Source of the DNA: Macquaria australasica
Lineage: Eukaryota; Chordata; Actinopteri; Centrarchiformes; Percichthyidae
DNA length: 64,000 nucleotides
Reading direction: 5' to 3'
NCBI GenBank assembly: GCA_005408345.1
Contig: SEMN01000124.1
Coordinates: 806,001 to 870,000 of the forward strand
Part shown: in pieces, positions 44,409-56,842 of the stretch
Layout of the letters: every line of letters begins with the position of its first letter
Position numbering within the stretch: position 1 is the first letter of the stretch
Position numbers and translations under genes: made by a program
The notes under the pieces: generated by a model
Database searches by the model: none
What the model was told of the DNA's origin: nothing
The model's input: the letters and a program-made list of their open reading frames with translations, nothing else

Positions 44409-45902
44409 ACTTAAAAAGTAACTTAATACTTAACATCCCCTGAAAAATCTTGTCTTTGCTGTCCTCCAGTGGTTTAACTTCTCACCTGGCTGCAGTGATG
44501 TAGAAGTGTACTCCAGGACTCTGTGACATCACTGTTGGGTGTGGTCAGAGGTGAAACAGGCCTGAAACCTTCAACCTGAGACAACACTTTTCTGCCTGGT
44601 GTTAGGTTACTCTTTATGGCTGCTTATTCTCTTAATAAATATACATCTCTGTCAACTTTAGAGTGGGTAAGACAAGGACAATGCCATTGTTTTTCAGTCC
44701 TGTGACTAAGTGTTGTTTTGCTTGCTTTTGCAATATGGAGGATTATTGTTTCTCCTTTCCTTCATCATAGCAATAGAAAAACATAACCTTAGCTCTTAAT
44801 ACTTCAACAGAAGTCTCTTTAAAATACAAAATTAATCAATTTTCTTCCATTGCTCTAACAGCTTTCTTAATAGATTAAAGACAGGTTTGGCCTTGTCTTG
44901 CCAGTGACATTGTTATTCAGTCACTTCAAGGAGTTTGTGGTTAAATACATGAAGAGAAAAGAAACATGTGTCAGAAGCAAGCCTTGCTTCCTGAAGTTTT
45001 AGGCCTGATGAACTCTTTGACTTCCAGTCATCTATTTAATTTCAATGAAGTGTTTACAATTTAGTGCTTCAGGGTAAATCTAGAACAATGGCGTAATCAG
45101 AATCACATAAATATGCCACAGTGAGACCGTGGATAGTATGTTTCAGCGCCTCTGTTCTCTTATCCGCCTCCTCTTATCTTTTCTGTCATTGCCTCTGCCT
45201 TCACCTTGTCAATAAAATGCCAAAAACCTGAATGAAGGCAGGATGCCAGCACTCCACGGAAATTAACATCAGAGCGCTTTGGGAGCGATAAGGATGTAAC
45301 AGTCATTAAGTACAAGTGCCTCCTCCATTCCTTCATTGCAACAGTTTTATGGGATCTGAACGTCACTCAGAAAAACACACGCACATGAACAGCACAGCAG
45401 GGATGCCGTCCACCCCCTGAATGACACATCACCCAGAGCTCCCACTGCCCAGAAAAGCCCTCCATAACACTCACACCTCCTCTCTTCCCCACAGTCTTAC
45501 AAATGATGACTTTTATTATTTAGCAATAACCAGGATGATCTGCAAACATGTATCCAGGGTGAGCAATAAAACAGTTAAATCTCTAATAAGTGGACACTGA
45601 GTTAAAGTCCAAGGTCAAGAGTGAACTTTCACACTCAACAAGTTGCAAAGTGAGGAAAGTACAAAATGTAATGCCAGATGAAGATCACGTGACCAAAACG
45701 TCATTAAAACATGCATAAACATTTATTTAACTAGGCTACATATGCCTAAGTGCAAGTACAACACCAGCTGCAGGACACTTAAGGCACAAGTTAATAATGA
45801 TGTTAACTAATAGGACTTCAACCAGCTGGACACACTGAAGATTTTGAGATATTGTGACCCTGAAACTGTGCAGTGTGAAAACAAGACTCAGAGTTTACAG
45901 CC

Positions 45903-46290
45903 ATGCTAGTGGCTATGTGAGGCTGTACTTGAGCCAAATGCTCACGTCAACACGCTAACATGCTCACAATGGCAGTGCCAACATTCTCATGTTTAGCAGG
46001 TGTAATGTTAACCATGTTCACAATCTTAGTTTGGTGTGTTAGCATGCTAAAAGTTTTAATTAGCACTAAACACAAAGTACAGCTGAGGCTGAATGTCATT
46101 AGTTTTGCAGGTATTTGATCATAAGCCAAAAGTGCTGGACATGGTCAAATCTATCTGCTGAGTGGTGCTGCAGGAAAAGTCAGGGGGATCAGCAACGTTT
46201 TACATTTTATTTCATCCTCTGGGGATGATGGATATCACTACTTAATTTCATAACAATACATCCAGTAGTTGTTGAGATATTTCAGTGGTG
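45903..46290 (+). repeat. Percomorph interspersed repeat (GCTAACATGCTCACAATGG type)
   Basis: Ordered words known from this family: ATGCTAGTGGCTATGTGAGG, CTAACATGCTCACAATGGCA, GTGTTAGCATGCTAA, TAGCACTAAACACAAAGTAC, AGCTGAGGCTGAATGTCATT, TAGTTGTTGAGATATTTCAG. Confidence 0.8.
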
Positions 46291-48725
46291 GGCTAATCAA
46301 CTGGCGGATCGAATGCCAAAATTAATGGGATAGAAGTGAATGTCATTTATTACAGTAAAATAAGCTTCTGTGAGATCTTCTCTGCATAAATCTGCTCACA
46401 TTTTGTATGTACATCATTTTTATACATCTTTATATTGTTATGAGATGACTGGCAATCTGCTCGTTATTCGTGACTAGTGTTGTTCTCTTTAACGTGGTGT
46501 GTGCGTGATTATGAAAGCAAACAGTTATGACTAATGGAGAGAAATTGAAGGCTGGCTGGCGGTGGGTTAATTGGAGCTTACCTGAAGTTGGCATCAGTGG
46601 CTAGCGGGAAAAGTGTTTGTTCAAGTGTTTTGGTTTGTGGTTGGTCCAAAAAGGAAAATAACCTGTAGTCAGATTAACAGTTCTCAGCAAAAGACGAGCA
46701 AGCAAACACATGTAGGCTATCTCTCAGTCCAACAAAGTTGACACTGAACGCTGCTATGCATGAGCGCTTGATTCACCTGGGTCTCTGAGTTTATTGATAT
46801 GCCCCACCCGCTACCAGCCAGCCAAAAAGAAGGAAGGAAAGTCAATAATGTGAGCCTAATAATACTTAACAATGTGGCTAATGTACTAGACAGCTACAAC
46901 AACTACAAAGATCCATGGTCCATTCAATCCACTGAAGATGCAGGTGACAGCCCTGGAAAAAGTGAGGGTACATTTTTTTCTTTGACACCACAACAATGTT
47001 TTGCATCTTCTACTCGTATTAAAATGTGGATTATTCTGTTCTCATAGTATATTCTATTATCTATATTCTCAGACGAGCTGTACTGAACATATACTGTACA
47101 CACACAATGCAGTAAATCCCAGAAGAAGGTAGATAATTAGTTGAGGACCTGCATGATGTGAAACATGAGCCACAATGGCACGCACAGGTCAGAAAAAATG
47201 AATCAGTGCCACTGTATAACGGCAGCTCCCACACTGTGAATGAGCCCACTGCGCGGCACCTCCACAAAGGGACCTACAGTACAGCAACGTAAAAACAATC
47301 ATACACACACATACAGGCACGCACGTACGAGGAGAAATCCGACAAAGCAAAGGATGATGGTGATTATGACACATAGCTATGCCACCCACAGTAGTGCCTG
47401 TGCGAGGGCAGAGCACATCAAACTGAGCAAGTGTAACACATGCTCTGTGTCAGTCCTCCTCCCCTGCACTGGCATGTAATGCATGACACATAGCTGAACC
47501 ACCTACAGGCCTGCTGTCTCCATGCCCAGCTGATGATGATGGGAGGGGGGGTACTGAGGGTACCGGCCAAGGAGACGGATTCTGCCGGATTCTGCCGGAT
47601 TGTCCTCTGGGTGAAAGAGGGAATAGCGTGTGTGTTTACAAGCTGCTCAGTATGTGTCAGTAAGAAGGTGTGAGGATTACTTGTTTTGGTTAAAATGTTG
47701 GTTTTCAACTTTTAAAAATATCCCCAAATGTCACTTGGAGTATAGAGCGCATGTACCACTGAACGTCATCTGCTATTGCATTCCACCTCCAGTTAAACAT
47801 GTGAACTCATGTTTGAAACAAGCCTCTGGGTGTAATGTGGCTGCAGGGGCATCTGTCCAGGGATCAGGGCTATTCTCTGTATGTGATAAGCGTGTGGTAT
47901 TGGGTGGGTGGGTGGGGGGGTTTCGGTGGCTGGAGGCCGAGCACCTCTGGGTGATCCAATCTGAAGAGGGGGTGAGTGACCCAGACTTAGCCCGGTGTGA
48001 TGATGACTAAATGAGGATGAGAGAGGGGGGGGGTTGAAGCTGAGGCTGTTACTGGATCTGACCTCTTCCGCATATACAGTACATGCCTCACACACACACA
48101 AGACAGGGGATGATCCAGAAACCTCATCTAATTCTGGACTTGCTCTGACATACATGGGTGAGAGTAATGAATATTTGCACTGTGCAGGATGAAAGGTGAG
48201 GAATTACAAATAAACAATTTTGTTCTCATTATTAATTTTTCATTTAATCATTTATCATCATTTGTCTGTGTTCTCATCTTTTTGTTTTAAAGTTGTTATT
48301 GTTACAATTTGTCATTTAATTATCTCCACATAGCACTGAAGGTTGCGATCACCTCCCTCCATCTGCTTGTGACTAATACCTTGAAACTGAAGGAGAAACT
48401 GGCATGAGATTTAAGAAAGAAACCTATTTATTTCTGACTCTCTGGCTTTTTGTGCAGCGCCACCATCGGGTCAGACTGCCAATTTTCAAATAAGCAAATT
48501 TCCCAACTCGTTAGCTTTAAATTTGTGCACCCAAGCCATAGAAACCGACTGATTTCGGTGGCCCTATCATCTTTACTCTAGCTCCATCATCAGGCCAAAT
48601 TTTCTAAGAATAATAGATCTTGAAAAATAACAGCTGAGAACATTCATCTCGCCAAAGAGGAGGAAACCAGGATCTTTAATCAGGTTTATCAGGTCTTTAA
48701 CCGTCAGGCCAAACTTATAAACTGT

Positions 48726-48846
48726 AAGGCTGCAAATAAAGATTATTTTGAGTATCGATTAATCTGTTGATTAATTTTATGTCTATTAAATGTCAGAAAG
48801 TAGTGAAAAAAGGCCAATTACAATTTTCCAGAGTCTTCAAATTGCT
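48726..48846 (+). repeat. Dispersed GGGCTGCAAC repeat, copy 6 (left half)
   Basis: AAGGCTGCAAATAAAGATTA, TCGATTAATCTGTTGATTAA, ATGTCAGAAAGTAGTGAAAA and TTTTCCAGAGTC. Confidence 0.7.
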
Positions 48847-50848
48847 TAATTATTCCTCTTGCAATAATGGCTACCTCTCATTCATGCAAATAAAGCGTAA
48901 CTGAATTCAACTGGCACAGAAAGAGGAAGAAGAGAGAAATGTACAGTGAGCTGAAACAGGTGATAGACAGGTGTAGCTGTGAGACGCAGAATATATTTAA
49001 ATCTAATATAAGGAAGGAGATGGGTGGGAGGAAGAGAGCGTGCACTTTGGTCACTGAGGGGTAGAGAGGAGTTAAGAGGGGAAGAGGAAGCTCTGCACTG
49101 TGCCAATAGGAAGAGTTTGTTCCTCAGTGAGATACAGGAGACAGTGTCAACACACGCTGTGCTCAATATAGCTACTGTCACACGGCCAGGCATACCTCTC
49201 TCTCCTTTCCAGCCTGACACTTGCACCTTCCTGAACATCCCTCCTGCCTCGCTCACGTTCTTCTATCCCACCCCCACTCATCTGAACAGGTTACATTCTT
49301 CCTTTCCTTCCCCTCTCAGTCCTCCCCCACGGCCCCGTCCATCAATGTCACATCCCTGGAGCTAAATTAACTGATCTCCCTTTCCTTTGCTCCTTCTCCC
49401 CTTCCATCTCCCCTCGCTCTCTGTATATATTACAGGCTTGACACCCTGCCAGACATTGGTTTAATATAACACACATTCTCTGTGCCTTCCACCCGCTCTC
49501 ACATTACCCTCTCTTTCCAACTCCCACCACCCCGCTTTCATATGGGCACTGGCCGCTTGCTTTTTCCATACTTTACCCACCGCAAAAGGAGCTTTTTGTT
49601 CTTGAATAGCTCCCTCATTGCCATGGTAATCCAACAGAAAGAGAGTGCGGTTTTTCTGTCTAGGGCCTCGTGGATGAAAATAGTAAGTCACAATGGGTTT
49701 CTTTAAGTGGCCCTGAATCTGAGAAATCAGTCAGTGCAAATTTGGAAGAAGTCAGAAGTTTATACATGTGTGTGCATGGCGTGTGTATAAATGTCATAGT
49801 TGGCCACCATCAAGCCATTTCCCACATTTGCCTTCTCCTACTTCTTCCAGGTGGACCTCTTTTTGCCATCTCAGCCTTCCCGTTGATCCCCCCTCTTCCT
49901 CTGTCTCACTTGTCCTCCAACGTCACCCTCCCCACCCCCTTCCTTCCCCACTCCACCACCTCACCACTTGCTGTGGTAATCCCATTACTTATGTGCGAAT
50001 ACCAGCTGGGGAAGAGAGGGAGGCAGGGAGGGAGGGAGGGAGAACATGGACAGAGGATAACTGTGTAGAGGCCTCGGGTCTCAACTAGACGGTTGGACAC
50101 TCTAGACGTTTACTTCAAACTCCTGTCTAGAGAAGAGAAGAAAATATTGATTGACATTGCAAATTGTTTCACAGTAATTCAAAAGGTGTTAAAGCTTAGA
50201 CCCCTTATGACCCTATTTGGGGTAAGGAGGGCGAAAAAGAGAGTCAGAGAGACAGAGGGAGTGATATCTGGCTGTGTCTCCTGACGGTTGGACTGGCAAG
50301 CTTGAAAATAAACAAGTTCTTTGATGACAAAGAACCCATTGACTCTCTTATTCCCTCTCTCTCTCTCCCACTCCTTATTCTCCACAGCTTTGCTCTCTTT
50401 TCCTCTCTCCCTCTTTCTGTCCTTTTTTGCTCTTGCCGTTTCGAAGGGGTGAGGTTGGAGGGTGAGTGTGGTGTGTGTGTGCGTGGAAGGGGGAGGCATC
50501 AACCGCCACCCTGCTGCACTTGTTGTCCCCTCAACTGCCGGCTTTTTCTTTCATCCAGTCTGCTCTCACCCTACACGCCTTTTAGTCTAGCGACCCATCT
50601 TTCATTTTCCTTTCACTGTCGCACAAGAAGTTAAAACCTTTTTCTCCTCAGTCAAGGTTCTCTCCACATGATGAATTAAAGCTGAACAAGGATTTAACTT
50701 TGCAGGCGTTTCATACAATATCGTCTGAAGTTGATTATGTAAGATCACAAATAATTGTAGCATTTACAAAGAATGAAGGTGAATGAAAAAGGAAGCCAAA
50801 GAAGGAGAGAGTTAAGGAGAGTCTGAGTGTGTGCACATGCATGTCTAA

Positions 50849-50850
<2 letters not shown>

Positions 50851-50891
<41 letters not shown>
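50851..50891. repeat. (GT)20 microsatellite
   Basis: Uninterrupted tract. Confidence 0.96.
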
Positions 50892-50892
<1 letters not shown>

Positions 50893-52805
50893 ATTTGCCC
50901 ACGTCACCAGTGGTATGAATCACCACATACCCTATGTACATATTACACCTCTGTTGGTTGTTTAACGCCCTGTCCAGGAATTATAATCTTGCCTGGCTTC
51001 CACTGGTTGCTGAAATCAGGTTCTGCGTGTACATGAACCGTGTGTAGTTGTGTGTGTGTTTGTGTCTGCACTGCCTGTGGTGGCACTGGTTAGTGGGCTA
51101 CCACACCCATTGTCCACGGTAATTACACTGACCCGAGCCATCTGTGTTGTAGGGGCGCAGACCAGAAGAAACCGGTGTGTGTATTAGTTTATGACTACAT
51201 GGCATGCTATGCAGTTGCACCACTGACATCCATTGAATAAAGTCTGTAGGGGTTTTTGACCTTCTTGTACACTAACCTGTATATCAGTTGTGATTGTTTG
51301 GCACAGATCTCAGTCATGTCGTCCATTTTCACTTGGGATGACACATCTCTTAGCTCACATAATATAAAGAGTGGAAAGGATGGGGGTTGGGTAAGGGTTT
51401 CAATCTATAGGGGAAGATATCTGGGGATGTTCACACCCACACCCACCCAACTGCGAGCATTCACATACACACAAACACACCACTGACAAAATCTCTGCTC
51501 TCCCTTTCATTCTCTCCGTCTTTCTCTGCGGAGCGTCTGTCTGTCACTCTGATTAGGAACGGACAGAGTCACATAAAGCACGGAGGGGATGAAAAAGGGC
51601 GGGATGGGAGATAGAGGCAGTTACAGATGATGTGGAACCAAAAGGACAAGGCTCTTCTGTGATACACTCTGTTTGTCAAACACATCATCAAGTTCACTCG
51701 CCAAGTTTTAATCGTGTGTCGTTTAATGGCCAAATACATGTGACAATAGATGTGGGAAATTTACCTTCTCCTGCACTGCTCATAAAGATTTTTTAGGGGG
51801 GCATGTGATACCTGTATTAAAGAGTTTATAGTAGTAAGATGACAGGGCATGCTGGGAGAAAGAGAGATGTATAATCACAGGCAACAAAGGTCTCCGGACA
51901 CACTCAAAGTGGGAACGCTGCAATTACCCCTAGGCTATGAGGGAACACTATAGATACTGCTTTTAACATAAATATATCAGACCTTTATTTCAGTTTTTTA
52001 TACATTTTGATAGCATATGCCAAAGTGCTCAAAGATACTAAAAGTTTGGCAGTTTCTAAAACACAATTCTTCAGTATATTGTGCTGACATTTGCCTGCCA
52101 TGACAGTTACTAAGTTACTAATGTTCTTTTTTAACCAAAATCCTAAAATCTTAAAAAGAAATCTATTGATTGGCAACTGCTCACATCCTAATGAGACTCT
52201 CAATTATAACTTAATTAAAGGTGAGGGCACTGCGAAGGTCCACCATCTGTTAGGGTCAGTGCTAAAACAACAACAAAAAACAGACTGGAGGACATATATA
52301 CTGTATTTTGTCCACTGCATGTACCTAATTATATTGAACAAGATCTTGACAATTTCCAATTAAGGTTAAAATGACTAAAGGTTATATTTATTTATAGTTT
52401 TAAGTTTTAGGGTATTTAAAATGAGCACATACACTTGTAGCCAAAACAAATGAAGGAAAGATCATGATTATACAAAGCAGCCAATAGCAATACATTACAC
52501 AAAATATTTCCACTTATTAAATTCAAAGAGTCCATCAACCTTGAGCTTGTAGCTCAAATAATGACCTGAGGAGAGAAAGTGAGTGATGAGTGTGAGGGAG
52601 GGAAAGAGATGCAGGCATGGAGAGGTGGCAGAGGATGGAGCGGCAGGAGGAATAGAAGAGGTGTGAGAGTGAGGGAGGGTGGATGGACGGATGTATGGAT
52701 GGATGAGTGGTAAAAGACGATAGGACTGCAACGGACAGAGTAGCAGCAAAGTGAAGAGGGAATGGGGAGAGAAAACAGGAGAGGTGGATAAACAACAAGA
52801 GTGAG

Positions 52806-52838
52806 GGAGGAGGAGGAGGAGGAGGAGGAGGAGGAGGA
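52806..52838. repeat. (GGA)11 microsatellite
   Basis: Triplet tract in a purine-rich stretch. Confidence 0.95.
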
Positions 52839-54526
52839 CACGGGTGGGAGAGAGGGAGGGTGTTGAGTGAAGCACTGTGTTTATCAGTGTTCAGAATGTT
52901 CTGTGCTGTAGATTTGTCTGTAAATGTCATCTCCTCTGCTTGAGTTACAATAGAGTGTGCTCACACAAGTCACAGGCGGGCGCACACACACGAAGCCATT
53001 TGTCCACCCTGCACTTAATCGCTAAATCACTCCTCTTGTCCTGTCTTTGATTTATTTTCTCTCATCTTTCCCTCTGCATGAAGAGCCCGGGGGCCGCTGA
53101 AGAGCTCTTCACCTCAACCAGAAATACAGACATCAGAAAACGGGAAAATGATAGATATTTGGTGGATGCATGCCAAAGCAGATGACAACATATCAAAGAC
53201 AGCCACAAACAGAGAAACAGGGGAATGGAGCAACTCTCTCGTTCCCAGCTGATTGCCCTATTGTCAGCCTCTGTGTGAGAAAATGCCACGCAGGTCCGTC
53301 CAGTGGTTTTCCTGCTCTGAAGAAGACAGGACAGGACAGCAGTTTCCTGAATGTGAGGGTTCAGCATCCAATTTAGATGCTCGTCCCCCCCCCCCCCCTT
53401 TTGGTCCGGTTTCTTATCAGGCAGAGCAGAGTGGGTTTCCTGAGCCTGTCAGAGAATGGCCAGTGAAGGGAGGAGAAATCCTGTTTGTAAATCACACCAC
53501 AGGGAGGTTGCTGCTGTCAGGGAACTTTGTTTACTTTGTTTTACTACCGCTGTCTTATCCTGTTGACAAGGCTGGGCAGTGGTGTGTGTCGCTGATGTAA
53601 CAACACAGCTGAGAAATGCACAAAAAAAAAAAAAAACACACACACACAAAAAAAACAAAAAAAACCCCACACACATAAAGCCTCCCTCCCGTGCACCAGG
53701 TGTCGATGTACAAGAAGGCAAAAGAGGAGATGCACTTCACCTCCCATGTATGATGCCTCACCCACTCATATGCACTTATCGATAACACACATATCAGTGG
53801 CACATGAGGAAGCAGAAGGTCACTGTGCTCAGGGTGACAGGAAACAAGTCTGGGCATGACACCGGCTCTCACAAATCAAACAAACCATGCTGAACATCTG
53901 ATCAAGTGAAAGAGTTACATATGACATGACCGGATGTCTCTGTGCATACATACTGTACACAGCATATGCTAATGCATACTCTGGGTCGTTGTACATGTGT
54001 GTGTTTGATTGTGAGTTAAAGGCCAGATACAGTTGGCTGCACCTTAAAAAAGAGGAAAAGGGAGTTAGTGCTACATGAGAACAGGATGCAGGTTCATAGT
54101 CAAATTAACCAATTATTTTAATTTTGTTGTTTTTATGTGAAGAAGTTGCGGGTCCACGTTGCTTTGATCTAAGGCCCACGTGTTTCAGTAGAAATTCAAA
54201 TAAGGTTAAAAGTGGCTGCTGCTGTAGGGGCGAAAATCAAAAGCAGTGGTGACTGTGGAGAAAGTAAAGAAGTACATTCATTTAATTGTAGTTAAGTATA
54301 TAATTTCACTCTACATCAGAATTTTTCATTTTGGACTTTTACTCATTTACAGTTACAGGTAACGTTTTATTTAGCAACTATTTTACACGTGGGGCAAAAA
54401 TTACACAATTTACTGGGTACCTGATGACATGGAAAGAAGTACAGGGAATAAGGGGTTAACACATTTGTGTTCAGTAGCACCTAGAAATAAATTACTCTGG
54501 GTACTTTTTAAATTAAGTTTGGTCCA

Positions 54527-54752
54527 GACTGAGATATCTCATCAATTTTTGAATAAATCGCTGTGAAATTCTGTACAGATATTCATAGTCACCATAGGAT
54601 GGATCCTAATGACTTAAGTGATTCCCCGACTTTTCCTCTAGCGCCACCAGCAGGTCAAAGTTTTCACTTATCCAATACTGTATCTAGTACTGTAGATGGA
54701 TTGGGACAAAATGTGGTTGAGATATGCATGGTCCCCAGAGGATGAATTGTAA
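54527..54752 (-). repeat. Interspersed repeat related in reverse to 45903-46290
   Basis: GAGATATCTCATCAATTTTT, GTGAAATTCTGTACAGATAT, TCTAGCGCCACCAGCAGGTC and CCCCAGAGGATGAATTGTAA read as the reverse complement of the tail of the GCTAACATGC family. Confidence 0.6.
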
Positions 54753-54792
54753 CTACAGGACATATCCTCACTACCTTATCTGTGTGGCTAGT

Positions 54793-55053
54793 AGAGCTGC
54801 AACAAATGATCATTGTCATTATTGATTATTCATTAATATTTTGGTGTGAAAAAAGTCCAGTCCAAAACCCAAAAATATTAAGTTTGCAATCATAGAGGAC
54901 TAAGGAAAGCAGAAAATATATTTGAAAAGCTGGAACTAGAGAATTATGGCATTTTCTTATCAATCAGGAACTCAAAACTATTAATAGATTATCCAAATTG
55001 CTGCAGTTTAATTCAGCTGACTAATGAGTTAATCTACTAATCGTTGCAACTCT
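54793..55053 (+). repeat. Dispersed GGGCTGCAAC repeat, copy 7 (both ends present)
   Basis: Starts AGAGCTGCAACAAATGATCA and ends ACTAATCGTTGCAACTCT. The ends form an 11 bp inverted repeat with one mismatch, suggesting a terminal-inverted-repeat DNA element. Confidence 0.75.
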
Positions 55054-55986
55054 AGTGACCAGCAGCAGATATGTTACCTCCCTCTGTGTTTAATTAAAAA
55101 AGACCTTTAATGTTCAATGTTGATGCTTCAATATTACAACTCTGTGAAAGAATAAGTTTTACTTTTGATGCTTAGGGTATATTTCACCAATACAATTCTA
55201 TAGCTTACTTAAAATATCCCCTCCAGATATATTTTAGGAGATATAAAAAATTATCTGCTTTGAATTATCATTTGCATGGTTTTTAAACAAAAAAACTTCA
55301 ATACACTACTTAGATTCTTTAAAGCACATCTACTTATTTGCCTTCATTGAAAAATCTATGAATATGCAAATATGTTAAATGCTAGATGCAAGATGTTTCC
55401 TACTTCACTGAAAGGTCCATTCTCAGCAAACTGCAGGTTTCAAGTTTCACATCACACTTGTTGCATAACAGAGCAGGATTGGCTTCCAGACTAGTTGGGA
55501 TGTCACAAAATCACGTTTGTACACACTGTATAGGATGTTAAACTCAGTCTTCAGCAGATGAATGTGAAAACAGCTCTCTAGTGTCAAACTGCACATACAT
55601 CATTCTGCACAGTTAAGGTCAAACATCTAAGTAACAATAAACCAAACACATTGTTGAGTAGAGGTGGACTTACAGAAGTAAAATTATGAATGCAGAACCT
55701 TGGCTTTTAGTATTCTTCTTCTTCTTCTTCTACAGAAACATGTAGCAGCACAGTGTCAAACCTAAAAGGTGGCTGACTTGATAAGGCATGCAGTGATACT
55801 GAGTTTATATTTCCTGTTTTCAGTGTTAATCACTAACTGACGCTTCCATATTCAATTTGCCAATTTAATAAGTGTAATTATCCTGATATGAAAGGGTCTA
55901 ATTAGAACCGTAACCCCTGACTGACGTAAATGGACACCGTGAGCCGAGCCGCTCTCGCGCCTCTCTCGGATCGCAGGACTCGGATG

Positions 55987-55994
55987 TGACGTCA
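55987..55994. promoter_or_regulatory. Perfect cAMP response element (TGACGTCA)
   Basis: Palindromic TGACGTCA in the erf CpG island, with a further half-type site TGACGCC near 56043. CREB/ATF factors bind this motif in many CpG-island promoters. Confidence 0.5.
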
Positions 55995-56226
55995 CCACGG
56001 CAGCGCGCTGAGGCGGTCTCCGAGGCAACGCCGCGTGCTGCAGTGACGCCAGCCCGGGCCCCGGCTCGAGGTGAGTGGGCGTGACTCGCCACGTTAGCCC
56101 CCCCCCCCCCCCCTCCCCCGCTCTTCTCTGTCGTCAGTGTGGGCGGGCCCCGCTCAGAAGAGAGCGAGCGAAACACGACACCCCGAGGACGGAGAGAGGC
56201 GCGGGGGGAGGAGAGACCAGTGCTGA

Positions 56227-56391
56227 ATGGTGCGAGAGTGAGCGGAGGACTTAAAAAGTCTGTAAAGAAAAGAGAGGTTCTCCTCTAACGTTAGTTTCTG
56301 TCAAAGAAAGTAACAAAGCTTTGCGGCGGAGAGATGTCAAACAGCGGCGAAGATGCGGTTGAGACGGAGTGAACAGCTACAGGACAGTTAG
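56227..56391 (+). other. Three short upstream ORFs in the erf leader
   Basis: ATG at 56227 (4 codons, stop at 56239-56241), ATG at 56334 (12 codons, stop at 56370-56372) and overlapping ATG at 56353 (stop at 56389-56391). After these I see no ATG until the main start at 56821. They count only if transcription starts upstream of them. Confidence 0.45.
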
Positions 56392-56820
56392 CGAAAGAAC
56401 TTGTTAAAAGAGAGAGAGAAAGGCTTCTTCGGCTGGCTTCGAGTCGGGACGGTTGGCCGTTTTCAGCCGCAACTTGAGCAGATTTTCAACGCTGCCCAGT
56501 TACGGGACCGAGAGGCGAGGACCGACGGCGAGGTCTTGACCGCTCAGCTAGGTGGAAAGCAAGCCCCTTCGGTCGGTTTGTCGGTTGGCAGAAAGCCGGG
56601 GAAACGGACCGAGAGAGCGCGGCGGCTCGAGAAGAGAGAGCCGCTGAAGCAAAGTTTGCCGTGTATCTTCGCCTAGTTTTCCAGATTGGGAACTAGAGGG
56701 GGTGGGGGGTGGAGAGGCCGAGAGACTGACTTTTCCTTCCACAAGCAACTTTGTGGAATTCATCCTGTTTAGCAAACTTTAGCCGCTTGCTGTCTAGCTA
56801 AAGTAGCTAAAGCAGAAAGA

Positions 56821-56842
56821 ATGAAAACACCTGGAGATTCTG
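56821..56842 (+). CDS. erf: erf (ETS2 repressor factor) first coding exon
   Basis: ATG AAA ACA CCT GGA GAT TCT G, then GTAAGT, encoding MKTPGDS plus the first base of the next codon. Human ERF begins MKTPADTG followed by FAFPDW and has its first coding intron at this Gly. The ATG has A at -3 and follows a CpG-island leader. ERF is an ETS-domain nuclear repressor controlled by ERK phosphorylation. The ETS domain exons are not in the window. Adjacency to pou2f2 fits human 19q13.2, where the two genes are near neighbours. The exon is short, so the call rests on the peptide, the donor position and the synteny together. Confidence 0.75.

Larger units (their letters stand above)
39999..55904. other. 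Intergenic region between pou2f2 and erf
   Basis: No gene recognised. It is dense in old interspersed repeats (listed separately), GT and CTC/GGA tracts, and pyrimidine-rich patches (49250-49420, 50340-50430). A short tandem of TTCTGCCGGA units lies near 47578-47603. A perfect octamer is at 48884-48891 and two more at 55270-55277 and 55364-55371. Human genes that lie between POU2F2 and ERF (for example GSK3A) have no trace here. Confidence 0.65.
55905..56820 (+). promoter_or_regulatory. erf: erf CpG-rich promoter and 5' UTR
   Basis: Sharp change from AT-rich intergenic DNA to CG-dense sequence. It contains a perfect palindromic CRE TGACGTCA (55987-55994), GC boxes (GTGGGCGTG near 56085, GGGCGGGCC near 56151), a long C run (56098-56113) and purine-rich leader sequence running to the ATG at 56821. 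No TATA box is seen, as is typical of such promoters. The exact start site is not visible; the region 56160-56820 is probably leader. Confidence 0.7.

Noticed and set aside
56401..56676. Open frame through the erf leader
   Set aside because: It lacks an ATG (opens at TTG) and lies upstream of the supported start; it is better seen as 5' UTR.
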